In this document: piece by piece, positions 52,298-60,491 of the stretch
How the letters are laid out: each line of letters starts with the position of its first letter
How positions within the stretch are numbered: position 1 is the first letter of the stretch
DNA from: Acidaminococcus sp050873445
GTDB taxonomy: Bacteria; Bacillota; Negativicutes; Acidaminococcales; Acidaminococcaceae
Length of the DNA stretch: 64,000 nucleotides
Assembly: GCF_050873445.1 (NCBI RefSeq)
Contig: NZ_JBNMIU010000002.1
Coordinates: 1 to 64,000 of the forward strand
Reading direction: 5' to 3'
Notes under the pieces: generated by a model
What the model was told of the DNA's origin: nothing
The model's database searches: none
The model's input: the letters and a program-made list of their open reading frames with translations, nothing else
Made by a program: the position numbers and the translations under genes

Positions 52298-55132
52298 GTG
52301 TTTTGTATGAATTGTGGAACCAAATTGCCGGATAATGCTAAATTCTGTTTCAACTGCGGAGCGAAAATGCCGGAAATGCCAGGAAATGCACCGACGGCTC
52401 CGGTACCGACCAAGCCTGCACCGTCAGCCGCCGAAAATTCACAGCTGGATGAGCCAGAAGTGGAGAGCAGACATTTCACTATTTTGGGACAGTATGAGGT
52501 CAATCTGCCCTGGGCTACAGCCCTGCAGAACCAGCTTTGGAAGCCGTTCAATGCAGAAGGGACAAAAGCGGCTTTCAGCGTAAAATATCGAGTCCAGGAT
52601 CTGATCAGGGACAAGGGCGTGGAAGACCCGGTAGATTTTTCTTCCCAACTGCTGGATGTCTGCATTTCGGTCTGCGATCCCCTGTTTGAACATGCAGTGG
52701 ATCTGCTGAATGAGTATGGAATCGATTATGTGGCAAAAGATGACTTATGGGAAAAATTATCCCCCAATGTGGCGGCAACGGAGCTGATGCAGGCCTGGCA
52801 GGAGGATAAAGAAGCCATTGCACAGTATAGAGATTCCCTGGTACAGGAAAAACAGGCTGACAAGGCGAACTGGCAGGGCGGCGGTTTCGGCGTCACCGGG
52901 GCAATCAAGGGGGCTATCGAGGCCAGGATGCTGAATTCTGTCCAGGATGCTTTCAGTTCTCTGGGACGCACCATTACGGGCAATACGTATTCGGGCCGAC
53001 TGAAACGTTTCATCGCCGACCGTGGCAGCAAACGGGATTACCCGGAAATGGCCTGTGATTTCATCGACCAGATCTGCCGTCTTGATCTGTTCAATGAGGT
53101 CTGGCATATCCTGAACGAAAATGGGAAAATGCCGGAATGCGAGTATGAAACGGAGAAAGCACGCAGCAAACAGAAAAACCTGGTGGAACGATATGCGGCT
53201 CATAAAATCACCCGGGAACAGCTGATGGAAGGTTTTTGTGAATGTCTGGAAATTACCGGAGATGCAAACGACGTCTATCAGAATCTGCTGATTGTATCCC
53301 CTGATGCCGGACCGGATGTATTCCGGATGGCAGAAGCGGATGGGGGAGCTTTGGCACTGGCACTCTGGGTCTGGAACCGGTATCAGAACCAGGATAAGGT
53401 ACGGAGCTTCCAGTTCCCGGACTGGGTCCCCGCCAATATCCGGAAGGTATTCTATCCGGTCATCCAGCCGGATATGTTGCTGGCACTGTTCATCCAGCTG
53501 CGAGATATGCCGGAGCACTTCTCTCCGGAAACCGGACGGACAGCGGTTGCACTGACAGCGGGGACGTATACTCTCCCGGACTTTATTGAGCATGTCGAGC
53601 TCTGGGGTATGGATCCCCAGGTGGAAGTGACCTGGGACGGAGCCAGAACCAGGGACTGGTCCGCACAGGATGTCCATTTCCATCTGGTGGGTTTTCAACG
53701 GGATGCAAAGGAATGGGCTGACCAGCAGAAGAAAATTGACCTGCAGCAGGCACGGGAAGCTATGGCCGCCGGCGACCAGGAAACGGCTTTGGAAGCTTTT
53801 AGCAGGGCTCAGGAATGGGGAAGCGCTGAGGCGGCATACCAGGCCGGGCTGCTCTATCAGCAGCAGGGGAATCTGGAAGCTGCGGAATGGGCTTTTGCAG
53901 AAGGGGCTGTCCTGGGCAGTGGCGACGCTGCCTGGCAGCAGGTGCTGTTGTTGAAACAGATGAATAACGGGAAGCAGAGCCCTGTCTATTTAAAAATGGC
54001 TGCAGAAGCCGGGAAAAAGCTGGAGGCGCAGGGAAAATACGAAGAAGCCATTCGCTGGTACGAAAAAGAAGCAGCCGAGAAGGACGGTACTGCCTGTCTT
54101 TATCTAGGACGGCTGGCGGAAAACGGTAAAGGCATGGAAAAGAATGAAGCCAAAGCCTTGGAATGGTACGAAAAGGCCCTGGATTACGGCTGTGTTGAAG
54201 CAAAAGAAGCGCTGCTCGAATTGTCCTGCCGGAAGGCGGAAAGCGCAAAAGCGAAGGCCGGGAGCGCAACTGGAGAAGAGGCCCTGCAGGCAAGGATGGA
54301 AGCTCTGGAGGATTACCGGAAGGCATGGAAACAGGGTCGGGCAGAGGCTGCCGATTCCATGATTGCTCTGGAGCTGGAGCAGGGCAAAGCGTACTGTGAA
54401 GCCCGGCAGGAAGAGAAAGCCCTTCCCCTGTACGAAGAAGCAGTGGAGCTGGGGAGTACGGACGCCATTCTGGAGGCAGGAAGGCTTTGCGGGAATCCGG
54501 GCCTGAAGACCTACAATTTCCCGGCTGCCAGACGCTGGTACCAGAAGGCCATCCAGGAGGCCTCACAGCCGGAATCTGTCCGGAAAGAATGGGATGTCTG
54601 CAAGGCAAAGGTACCGCTGCCTGATCGGGTAGCCTGTCTGGTGGCTGCAATCCCCCTGGAAATCAATGATACATTTTACTATGGAATTGGCAAGCTGGAC
54701 GGCCCTCTGGAAAACGCAATGAAGGCTTATGGCAATGCAGAGGGCGTCGATGCCAGCCAGGTTGTCCTGCTCTGTGATGCTTCTCATTCTTTCCTGTGGG
54801 GAAAGGGAAAGACGGGACTCCTGATCACCAGGGACGGGATGTTGTACAGTTCCCGGGGCCTGCGGGTTTCTCTGGGGATACTGCCTCCTCTGATCTATGA
54901 TGAAAATGCGCAGCTGGTGGAACCGGACTCCGGCACTGTTGTGTTGAAATTCTTCAATCAGGACAAGGATGATAAGGCTTTCTGCGACCTGCTGAACGAA
55001 ATCGTCCTGGTTTCCAAAGCAGCGCAGGAACAGGAGCCGCCCGCAGGTGGAAACGCCCATTGTCCCCAATGCGGTGCTCTGGTAAAGCCCGGGAGTAAGT
55101 TCTGCGGCCAATGTGGCTGTCAATTACAATAA
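52298..55132 (+). CDS. Large protein with N- and C-terminal zinc ribbons and Sel1-like repeats
   Basis: This 944-residue predicted cytoplasmic protein starts with a zinc ribbon (Cys3, 6, 17, 20: CMNCGTKLPDNAKFCFNC) and a Pro/Ala linker. It has a long unassigned alpha-rich region (about 60–460), then TPR/Sel1-like repeats (about 490–770, such as AIRWYEKEAAEKDGTACLYLGRLAENGKG). A beta-rich domain with GKTGLLITRDGMLYSSRGL (about 780–890) is reminiscent of bacterial PH-like domains. The protein ends in a second zinc ribbon (Cys922, 925, 936, 939). GTG 52298 is the start because TGGGAGGG lies 8 nt upstream and the protein then begins MFCMNCG, typical of this class; an in-frame ATG at 52277 precedes the ribosome site. 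No transmembrane segment is visible. Function unknown; scaffold or stress sensor are guesses. Confidence 0.75.
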   Translation: MFCMNCGTKLPDNAKFCFNCGAKMPEMPGNAPTAPVPTKPAPSAAENSQLDEPEVESRHFTILGQYEVNLPWATALQNQLWKPFNAEGTKAAFSVKYRVQDLIRDKGVEDPVDFSSQLLDVCISVCDPLFEHAVDLLNEYGIDYVAKDDLWEKLSPNVAATELMQAWQEDKEAIAQYRDSLVQEKQADKANWQGGGFGVTGAIKGAIEARMLNSVQDAFSSLGRTITGNTYSGRLKRFIADRGSKRDYPEMACDFIDQICRLDLFNEVWHILNENGKMPECEYETEKARSKQKNLVERYAAHKITREQLMEGFCECLEITGDANDVYQNLLIVSPDAGPDVFRMAEADGGALALALWVWNRYQNQDKVRSFQFPDWVPANIRKVFYPVIQPDMLLALFIQLRDMPEHFSPETGRTAVALTAGTYTLPDFIEHVELWGMDPQVEVTWDGARTRDWSAQDVHFHLVGFQRDAKEWADQQKKIDLQQAREAMAAGDQETALEAFSRAQEWGSAEAAYQAGLLYQQQGNLEAAEWAFAEGAVLGSGDAAWQQVLLLKQMNNGKQSPVYLKMAAEAGKKLEAQGKYEEAIRWYEKEAAEKDGTACLYLGRLAENGKGMEKNEAKALEWYEKALDYGCVEAKEALLELSCRKAESAKAKAGSATGEEALQARMEALEDYRKAWKQGRAEAADSMIALELEQGKAYCEARQEEKALPLYEEAVELGSTDAILEAGRLCGNPGLKTYNFPAARRWYQKAIQEASQPESVRKEWDVCKAKVPLPDRVACLVAAIPLEINDTFYYGIGKLDGPLENAMKAYGNAEGVDASQVVLLCDASHSFLWGKGKTGLLITRDGMLYSSRGLRVSLGILPPLIYDENAQLVEPDSGTVVLKFFNQDKDDKAFCDLLNEIVLVSKAAQEQEPPAGGNAHCPQCGALVKPGSKFCGQCGCQLQ

Positions 55133-55151
55133 TATCCAAACGAGGTCTGCT

Positions 55152-55523
55152 ATGGAATTTTTTATTTTCGTACTGTTATTGTCCGTCATTTCTTTCTGCG
55201 TGGTCATCCTTTGCTATGGCCTGGCACTGAAATTCTTCCACGGGTCCAAGGTGGCCCAGTGGATCATCACCCCTCTGGCCGTGGTGGGGTGGAACTTCCT
55301 GGTGATTACCGCTGGCGGCATTGCCCGGCCCATACTGGGAACCCTGCCCATTGTGGCCGTGGCAGGTATGCTCCTCTATGCCAAATTCAAGTACAGCGAG
55401 CCAGCGCCCACTCCTATGGAACTGGCCAGAAAGCAGAACGGACAGAAAATGAAATCCCATAAGGCGATCCAGAAGCACCCCAAGCGGGAAACAGGACGCA
55501 ATTCAAAAAAATCGAAAAAATAA
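55152..55523 (+). CDS. Small membrane protein with basic tail
   Basis: This 123-residue protein has two to three hydrophobic segments (about 3–26, 37–56 and 58–75, e.g. FFIFVLLLSVISFCVVILCYG) and a Lys/Arg-rich cytoplasmic tail ending GRNSKKSKK. No family was recognised. It starts 19 nt after the zinc-ribbon gene behind ACGAGG and is probably co-transcribed with it. It could be a membrane anchor for that otherwise soluble protein, which is inference only. Confidence 0.65.
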   Translation: MEFFIFVLLLSVISFCVVILCYGLALKFFHGSKVAQWIITPLAVVGWNFLVITAGGIARPILGTLPIVAVAGMLLYAKFKYSEPAPTPMELARKQNGQKMKSHKAIQKHPKRETGRNSKKSKK

Positions 55524-55584
55524 GAAGGGATTTCCCCCTCTGAAAGCGAATACATTCTATAAAGGAATATGGAGGAGGGATGAT

Positions 55585-56025
55585 ATGATGTTCCAAAAAA
55601 TCTTAGTACCGGTGGATGGGTCCGAAACTTCCTGGAAGGCCCTGGAAACTGCCAGGTCCCTGGCTGAAAAGTACGAAGGCAGCTTGATTGTGACCAATGT
55701 GATGGTTCCATATGGGGCAGGCAATCTGCTGCAGATGTCCCTGGACCAGACCCTGATCGACCAGAATAACGCAGCCATGAAGAAGGCTGGTTATGCGACT
55801 TTGGATCTGGCCAAGGAAAAACTGGCCGGATACAAGGGAGAAGCAGAATATAAAGAAGCAATCGGCAACCCGGCCGAACAGATCCTGGAGCTGTGCAATG
55901 CTGAAAAGTGTGATACCATTGTCATTGGCAGCCGGGGCTTGAGCGGCGTGGAAGAATTTCTGCTGGGCAGCGTCAGCAGCAAGGTTTCCCAATATGCAAA
56001 AGTGCCGGTGGTAGTAGTGAAATAG
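55585..56025 (+). CDS. Universal stress protein (UspA family), copy 1
   Basis: This 146-residue single-domain Usp begins MMFQKILVPVDGSETSWKAL and ends with the ATP-binding GSRGLSGVEEFLLGSVSSKVSQ, the G-x2-G-x9-GS motif of nucleotide-binding Usps. Such proteins respond to starvation or redox stress; the target is unknown. It is the first of three tandem copies, more like copy 2 than copy 3. The start has GGAGGAGGG upstream. A 14-bp terminator separates it from copy 2. Confidence 0.93.
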   Translation: MMFQKILVPVDGSETSWKALETARSLAEKYEGSLIVTNVMVPYGAGNLLQMSLDQTLIDQNNAAMKKAGYATLDLAKEKLAGYKGEAEYKEAIGNPAEQILELCNAEKCDTIVIGSRGLSGVEEFLLGSVSSKVSQYAKVPVVVVK

Positions 56026-56030
56026 CGGAA

Positions 56031-56065
56031 GAAGAGGCTGTGAAGGAATCGTTCACAGCCTCTTC
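56031..56065 (+). terminator. Terminator after Usp copy 1
   Basis: GAAGAGGCTGTGAA (56031–56044) and TTCACAGCCTCTTC (56052–56065), a perfect 14-bp stem with a 7-nt loop; T-run weak. The next 182 nt before Usp copy 2 are AT-rich and hold no clear gene. Confidence 0.75.
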
Positions 56066-56247
56066 TTATCTCTGGTTTCCAGATTCCGGCTGAAGGAATT
56101 CTTTCTGCGGGCATTTGTCTGGGGGAAAAAGCTGTCCAGTAAACGAATTAAAATTTTTTTTTATTCACAGCAGGAATTTACATTCTCTTGTCGAATACTA
56201 TCAATAAGAATCAGAATACTGTAAAGTATCCCCTTGGAGGTGGTTGT

Positions 56248-56685
56248 ATGTTTGAGAAAATCTTAGTACCGGTGGATGGGTCTGAAACGTCCTGGCGGGC
56301 TCTGGCAGAAGCCCGGGAACTGGCAGAAGCATTTAAAGGCGAACTGCTGGTGATCAACGTAATCCAGCCCTATAATAATTCAGCCATGTTGGTGGTGCCT
56401 CTGGATCAGGCAACCATCAACCAGGGCAACAACGAATTGACCAAAATCGGCAATAGCGTGCTGGATACTGCACGGGAAAAGCTGAAGGATTTCAAGGGCA
56501 AGAAGGATTTTGATCTGGAAGTGGGTCATCCTTCTGAACGGGTGCTGGCTGTCTGCAAGGAAAAGAAATGCACGGCCATCGTCATCGGCAGCCGGGGCCT
56601 GAGCGGCATTGCGGAATTCTTCCTGGGCAGTGTGAGCAGCAAGGTTTCCCAATACGCCGATGTCCCTGTACTGATCGTAAAATAA
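56248..56685 (+). CDS. Universal stress protein (UspA family), copy 2
   Basis: This 145-residue Usp closely resembles copy 1 at both ends (MFEKILVPVDGSETSW and GSRGLSGIAEFFLGSVSSKVSQ) but differs in the middle. The ATP-binding G-x2-G-x9-GS motif is intact. ATG 56248 follows TTGGAGGTGG and begins at the conserved start; an in-frame upstream start at 56188 has no ribosome site. It has its own AT-rich upstream region and may be separately regulated; copy 3 follows 36 nt later. Confidence 0.93.
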   Translation: MFEKILVPVDGSETSWRALAEARELAEAFKGELLVINVIQPYNNSAMLVVPLDQATINQGNNELTKIGNSVLDTAREKLKDFKGKKDFDLEVGHPSERVLAVCKEKKCTAIVIGSRGLSGIAEFFLGSVSSKVSQYADVPVLIVK

Positions 56686-56721
56686 CAGAGAGCGGATCCC
56701 TGGAAGCAAGGAGGAGAGCTT

Positions 56722-57156
56722 ATGATCAACAAAATTTTGGTACCAGTGGATGGATCGAAGATTGCACTGCGGGCATTGGAATTTGCCATGGAAATCGGAC
56801 GCAAATTTGCTTCCCAGATCCTGGTGGTCAACATTGATGTGCCCTACGATTTGAGCCGCATCAAACCTCCTCACAAGGACAAAAACGGCAACGTCATCCC
56901 GCCGGAAGTGACGGTGCCCACGCCAATCGAAGAAGCCAAGAAGGTGGCTGAGAAAGTTTCCTATACTGCCATCAGTTTCAAGAAAGTGGTGGACATCGAC
57001 CCGGCTGAACGGATCTGCGCCGAAGCAGAAAAGGACGATGTAGACCTGATTGTCATGGGGAACCGGGGCATGGGTGTGCTGGCCGGGTTCTTCCTGGGCA
57101 GCGTCAGCACAAAAGTATCCCAGAGTGCCCATTGCCCGGTGACCATTGTAAAATAA
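56722..57156 (+). CDS. Universal stress protein (UspA family), copy 3
   Basis: This 144-residue Usp has the same start pattern (INKILVPVDGSKIALRAL) and ATP motif (GNRGMGVLAGFFLGSVSTKVSQ). The stretch between beta-2 and helix-2 differs: a charged and proline-rich loop (HKDKNGNVIPPEVTVPTPIEEA) replaces the corresponding region of copies 1 and 2. It is therefore the diverged paralogue. It has a strong AAGGAGGAG site and is closed by the bidirectional terminator at 57174–57205. Confidence 0.93.
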   Translation: MINKILVPVDGSKIALRALEFAMEIGRKFASQILVVNIDVPYDLSRIKPPHKDKNGNVIPPEVTVPTPIEEAKKVAEKVSYTAISFKKVVDIDPAERICAEAEKDDVDLIVMGNRGMGVLAGFFLGSVSTKVSQSAHCPVTIVK

Positions 57157-57173
57157 GCAATCTTCTACCCGCC

Positions 57174-57205
57174 AAAAAAGGTGCCGCAACCGCGGCACCT
57201 TTTTT
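57174..57205. terminator. Bidirectional terminator between usp copy 3 and nhaC
   Basis: AAAAAAGGTGCCGC (57174–57187) and GCGGCACCTTTTTT (57192–57205), a perfect 14-bp stem with a 4-nt loop, shared by the two convergent genes. Confidence 0.92.
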
Positions 57206-58742
57206 ATTTCGTTAGTCTTGCTCTCGCCCGTTTGTGCAGTATCCAAAGGGCTCCCAGCAGCAGGATGATACCGCTGAGCAGAGTCAGGATCGCACTGCCG
57301 CCACTGAAACCGGCCACCAGATAGCTGACGAAACAGCAGGACGCTGCCAGGCATGCATAGGGAATCTGGGTACTCACATGCTGCATGTGGCTGCACCCGG
57401 CTCCGGAAGATGACAGGATGGTGGTGTCCGAAATGGGGGAGCAGTGGTCTCCGAATACAGAACCCGCCAGGGTAGCGGACAGGGTCACCGTCATGATTGC
57501 CGGCGTGGCACTCTGGCAGATGAATACGACGATGGGAATGAACAGCCCGAAGGTCCCCCAGGCTGTTCCGATGGAGAAGGAAAGGCCGGCGGCTACCAGG
57601 AATACGATGGCTGGCAGCAGTTCCATGGGCAGGTGGCTGGTCTGTACCAGCATGCCGATGTATTGGCCGGTGCCCAGGTATTTCTGGCACAGGGTGCCGA
57701 TGGTCCAGGCCAGGGTCAGGATGATGTAGGCGGGTACCATGGTGTTGATGCCGGTGCCGATACTGTCCATGAACTGCCGGAATGTGAGCAGTTTCCGGGG
57801 CAGGAACAGGATGAAGGCTACGATCAGAGCCCAGAAGCTGCCCAGTACCAGGGAAGCCGAAGAGTTGCTGGCGCCGATGGCTTCCTGGAAGGTCAGGCCC
57901 TTTTCCCAGTAACCGCCGGTGTACAGCATGGCCAGGATGGTGAACACAATCAGGGCGCCGATGGGGATGAGCAGGTCCCATACCGTTCCTTTGCCGGTGG
58001 CAGCAGATTCGTCTTTTTCGAATTTCTTTTCAAGGGAGCCCAGTTCTCCTTTGTTTTCCGCTTTGAATTCGGCATCCGCCATGGGCCCGAATTCCAGGTC
58101 GCTGAAAGAAAGGATCAGTACCATCAGGATGCTCAGGATGGCATACATATTGTAGGGGATGGTGGCCAGGAACGCAGCCATTTCGTTGGGAAAGGCTCCT
58201 GTTTCATACAGAGTGGAGCCCACTGCTGCAGCCCAGCTGGAAACCGGAGCGATGATGCATACCGGGGCGGCGGTGGTATCGATGATGTAGGCCAGCTTGG
58301 CCCGGGACACTTTGTACTTATCTGTCACCGGTTTCATGACGGTGCCCACCGTGAGACAGTTGAAATAGTCATCGATGAAGATCAGCACGCCCAGCACGCT
58401 GGTTGCCAGTTCTGCGGCCCGTTTGCTCCTGATCTTCCGGGTGGCCCACTGGCCGTAGGCCTGGGAACCTCCGGCCTTGTTCACCACGGCTACCAGGGAT
58501 CCCAGGAGGGCCAGGAACAGGATGATGTTGAATTTATCCGGGGTACCCACAGTCTTGGCCATGATTTCGAATGCCGAAAGGCTCATGGACACCAGACCGC
58601 CGCCGGAGGCCGCTGCATAGATCAGGCCGCCGGACAGGATACCCAGCATCAGAGAGGAAATGACTTCTTTGGTCAGCAGTGCCAGGGAAATGGCAATGAT
58701 GGGTGGGAGGAGGGAAAGGATTCCTACGTCTACAGGTTGCAT
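57204..58742 (-). CDS. nhaC: Na+/H+ antiporter, NhaC family
   Basis: This 512-residue membrane protein has about 11–12 hydrophobic segments. It shows the NhaC-family pattern: LTKEVISSLMLGILSGGLIY near the start, FIDDYFNCLTVGTVMKPVTDKYKVSRAKLAYIIDTTAAPVC in the middle, and GSVFGDHCSPISDTTILSSSGAGC later. A charged cytoplasmic loop lies at about 225–255. It exports Na+ in exchange for protons, which complements the Na+-coupled amino-acid importers here. Start at 58742 with AAGGAGA upstream. A CRP/FNR-like palindrome lies about 70 nt upstream, shared with the divergent AGCS gene. Confidence 0.9.
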   Translation of the reverse strand: MQPVDVGILSLLPPIIAISLALLTKEVISSLMLGILSGGLIYAAASGGGLVSMSLSAFEIMAKTVGTPDKFNIILFLALLGSLVAVVNKAGGSQAYGQWATRKIRSKRAAELATSVLGVLIFIDDYFNCLTVGTVMKPVTDKYKVSRAKLAYIIDTTAAPVCIIAPVSSWAAAVGSTLYETGAFPNEMAAFLATIPYNMYAILSILMVLILSFSDLEFGPMADAEFKAENKGELGSLEKKFEKDESAATGKGTVWDLLIPIGALIVFTILAMLYTGGYWEKGLTFQEAIGASNSSASLVLGSFWALIVAFILFLPRKLLTFRQFMDSIGTGINTMVPAYIILTLAWTIGTLCQKYLGTGQYIGMLVQTSHLPMELLPAIVFLVAAGLSFSIGTAWGTFGLFIPIVVFICQSATPAIMTVTLSATLAGSVFGDHCSPISDTTILSSSGAGCSHMQHVSTQIPYACLAASCCFVSYLVAGFSGGSAILTLLSGIILLLGALWILHKRARARLTK

Positions 58743-58811
58743 AATATTCTCCTTTATGATGTGCAGTTGTGTTGGACAAACACTTAAAAATCTGTATTAT
58801 TTTATCATATT

Positions 58812-58829
58812 TTGTGAGGGAATTCACAA
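58812..58829. promoter_or_regulatory. CRP/FNR-type palindrome between nhaC and the AGCS symporter
   Basis: TTGTGA-N6-TCACAA, a perfect 6-bp inverted repeat that contains the full TGTGA-N6-TCACA consensus. It is centred about 58 nt upstream of the probable start of the AGCS transcript and overlaps the nhaC promoter region. Confidence 0.5.
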
Positions 58830-58844
58830 CTTCTCTACAGTTTC

Positions 58845-58872
58845 TTGAAAAAATCCTGTACTATGTTATAGT
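58845..58872 (+). promoter_or_regulatory. Promoter of the AGCS symporter gene
   Basis: TTGAAA (58845–58850), 16 nt, TATAGT (58867–58872). Confidence 0.55.
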
Positions 58873-58905
58873 AATGTCATAGAAAATCGAATGGGGGAGA
58901 TGTGT

Positions 58906-60441
58906 ATGGAAAATTTGTTTGCCTGGATCAACTCGGTCCTGCAGTTCGTGGGCCCATTGTCCGACTTCTTCTGGGACGTTCCTGCCATGTTCGGATGGTA
59001 TAAAAATATCCCTCTTCTGGGAAGTTTTTCTTTTGCCATTATCGTGCTGGTGGGTTCGGGAATTTATTTTTCCCTGCGGCTCCATTTCATTCAATTGACG
59101 CATATGAAGCAGGCCATCCATATCCTGGCCCATCGGCGCAGTGCTGAAACGGGGATTTCGCCGCTGGCAGCCTTCATGCTCAGTTCCGCCATGCGGGTGG
59201 GCCCCGGGAATATCCTGGGGGTCACCGGTGCCATTTCTGTGGGCGGCCCTGGGGCGCTGTTCTGGATGTGGATTTCCGCCTTCTTTGGCATGGCTACCGC
59301 TTTTGTGGAAGCCACTCTGGCTCAGATTTTCAAGGAAAAACGGAAGGGAGAATTCGTAGGCGGTCTACCCTTCTACGGCCGGACGCTGCTTCATGGAAGC
59401 AAAAATGCAGGGATTTTCCTTTCCCTGCTGTATATTTTCTATGCCCTGGGCTGTCTGCCTGCCCAGGGGTTCAATGTGGTTTCCTCCGTTGGAGCCATGG
59501 GTTCCATGCTGAGCGGGGCTGAAATCCCTACCAAATCCGCTTTCTACTTCGGGACCGCTGCGGTGGTACTGATTAGCACTGCCATCCTGTCTTTCGGAGG
59601 CATCAGGAAAGTAACGAAGATTACCAACACCATGGTACCGGTGATGGCCGTGGTGTACGTGGTCACGACTATTTTGCTGATCGTGGCCAATGTGGATGCA
59701 GTACCTTTCTTCTTCAAGGCTGTGTTCGAAGGTGCCTTCAGGCCCGAAGCTTTCTTTGGCGGCGTGTTCGGTACTGTCCTGGTCCAGGGCGTGAAACGGG
59801 GGCTTATGAGCAACGAAGCCGGGCAGGGGACCATTACCATGTCCGCAGCGTCCGCTGATGATCATCATCCCTGCGAACAGGGCCTGCTGTCCGCTGCCGG
59901 GGTGTTCCTGGATACCCATATCATCTGCACCATGACCGGGTTCATCATCATCATGGCCCACAGCTGGCAGCAGCAGCCAGCTGCCTGGAAAGCTGCCGGA
60001 AAACTTCCCAAGTATCTGATGGCTGTTACCACCCTGACCCATACGCCCGGCCTGAACCTGCTGGTGACTTTGGCCCTGACCCTGTGCTTCTGCCTGTTCG
60101 CCTATACCTGCCTCATCGGCATGATCTCCTTTTCAGAAATCGCTTCTGCCCGGCTGAGCACCAATCCCAAAGTCATCGTCATCGTCCGGTGCCTGTGTCT
60201 GGCAGTGGCCACCTTCGGCGTACTGGTGAACATCGCCGGGTATGATCTGGGCAATCTGTGGGCCTTCTCCGACCTGGCCAATATCATTATGGTATACTGC
60301 AACATTCCGCTTCTGTACAAAGGATTTCAGTACGTGCTGAAGGCGAAAGAACACTTCGTCAGCGAAAGCACGGAACCTTTCGATAGCCAGAAGGTACTGG
60401 GCATCGATACGCCCTGCTGGCCGAAAAAGAAACAGGCATAA
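58906..60441 (+). CDS. Alanine/glycine:cation symporter (AGCS family)
   Basis: This 511-residue membrane protein takes up alanine or glycine with Na+ or H+. It has the family pattern HIQLTHMKQAIHIL-like FIQLTHMKQ after the first helices, VGPGNILGVTGAISVGGPGALFWMWISAFFGMATAFVEATLAQIF, and the EAGQGTITMSAASADDHHPCEQGL stretch. ATG 58906 is preferred because GGGGGAGAT directly precedes it; ATG 58891 lies before that site. It is a single gene between a promoter with a CRP-like box and the long terminator at 60441–60485. Confidence 0.93.
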   Translation: MENLFAWINSVLQFVGPLSDFFWDVPAMFGWYKNIPLLGSFSFAIIVLVGSGIYFSLRLHFIQLTHMKQAIHILAHRRSAETGISPLAAFMLSSAMRVGPGNILGVTGAISVGGPGALFWMWISAFFGMATAFVEATLAQIFKEKRKGEFVGGLPFYGRTLLHGSKNAGIFLSLLYIFYALGCLPAQGFNVVSSVGAMGSMLSGAEIPTKSAFYFGTAAVVLISTAILSFGGIRKVTKITNTMVPVMAVVYVVTTILLIVANVDAVPFFFKAVFEGAFRPEAFFGGVFGTVLVQGVKRGLMSNEAGQGTITMSAASADDHHPCEQGLLSAAGVFLDTHIICTMTGFIIIMAHSWQQQPAAWKAAGKLPKYLMAVTTLTHTPGLNLLVTLALTLCFCLFAYTCLIGMISFSEIASARLSTNPKVIVIVRCLCLAVATFGVLVNIAGYDLGNLWAFSDLANIIMVYCNIPLLYKGFQYVLKAKEHFVSESTEPFDSQKVLGIDTPCWPKKKQA

Positions 60442-60485
60442 AAAAGACAGGCTGTGGAAAATGTTTTTTCACAGCCTGTCTTTTT
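60441..60485. terminator. Bidirectional terminator between AGCS and aminotransferase genes
   Basis: AAAAAGACAGGCTGTG (60441–60456) and CACAGCCTGTCTTTTT (60470–60485), 16 bp, extended by an inner A/T stem. It starts at the last base of the AGCS stop codon. Confidence 0.9.
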
Positions 60486-60491
60486 GTTATC

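Noticed and set aside
58767..58785. Second palindrome GTGTT…AACAC upstream of nhaC as an operator
   Set aside because: The arms are only 4–5 bp and A/C-rich, so chance is likely.
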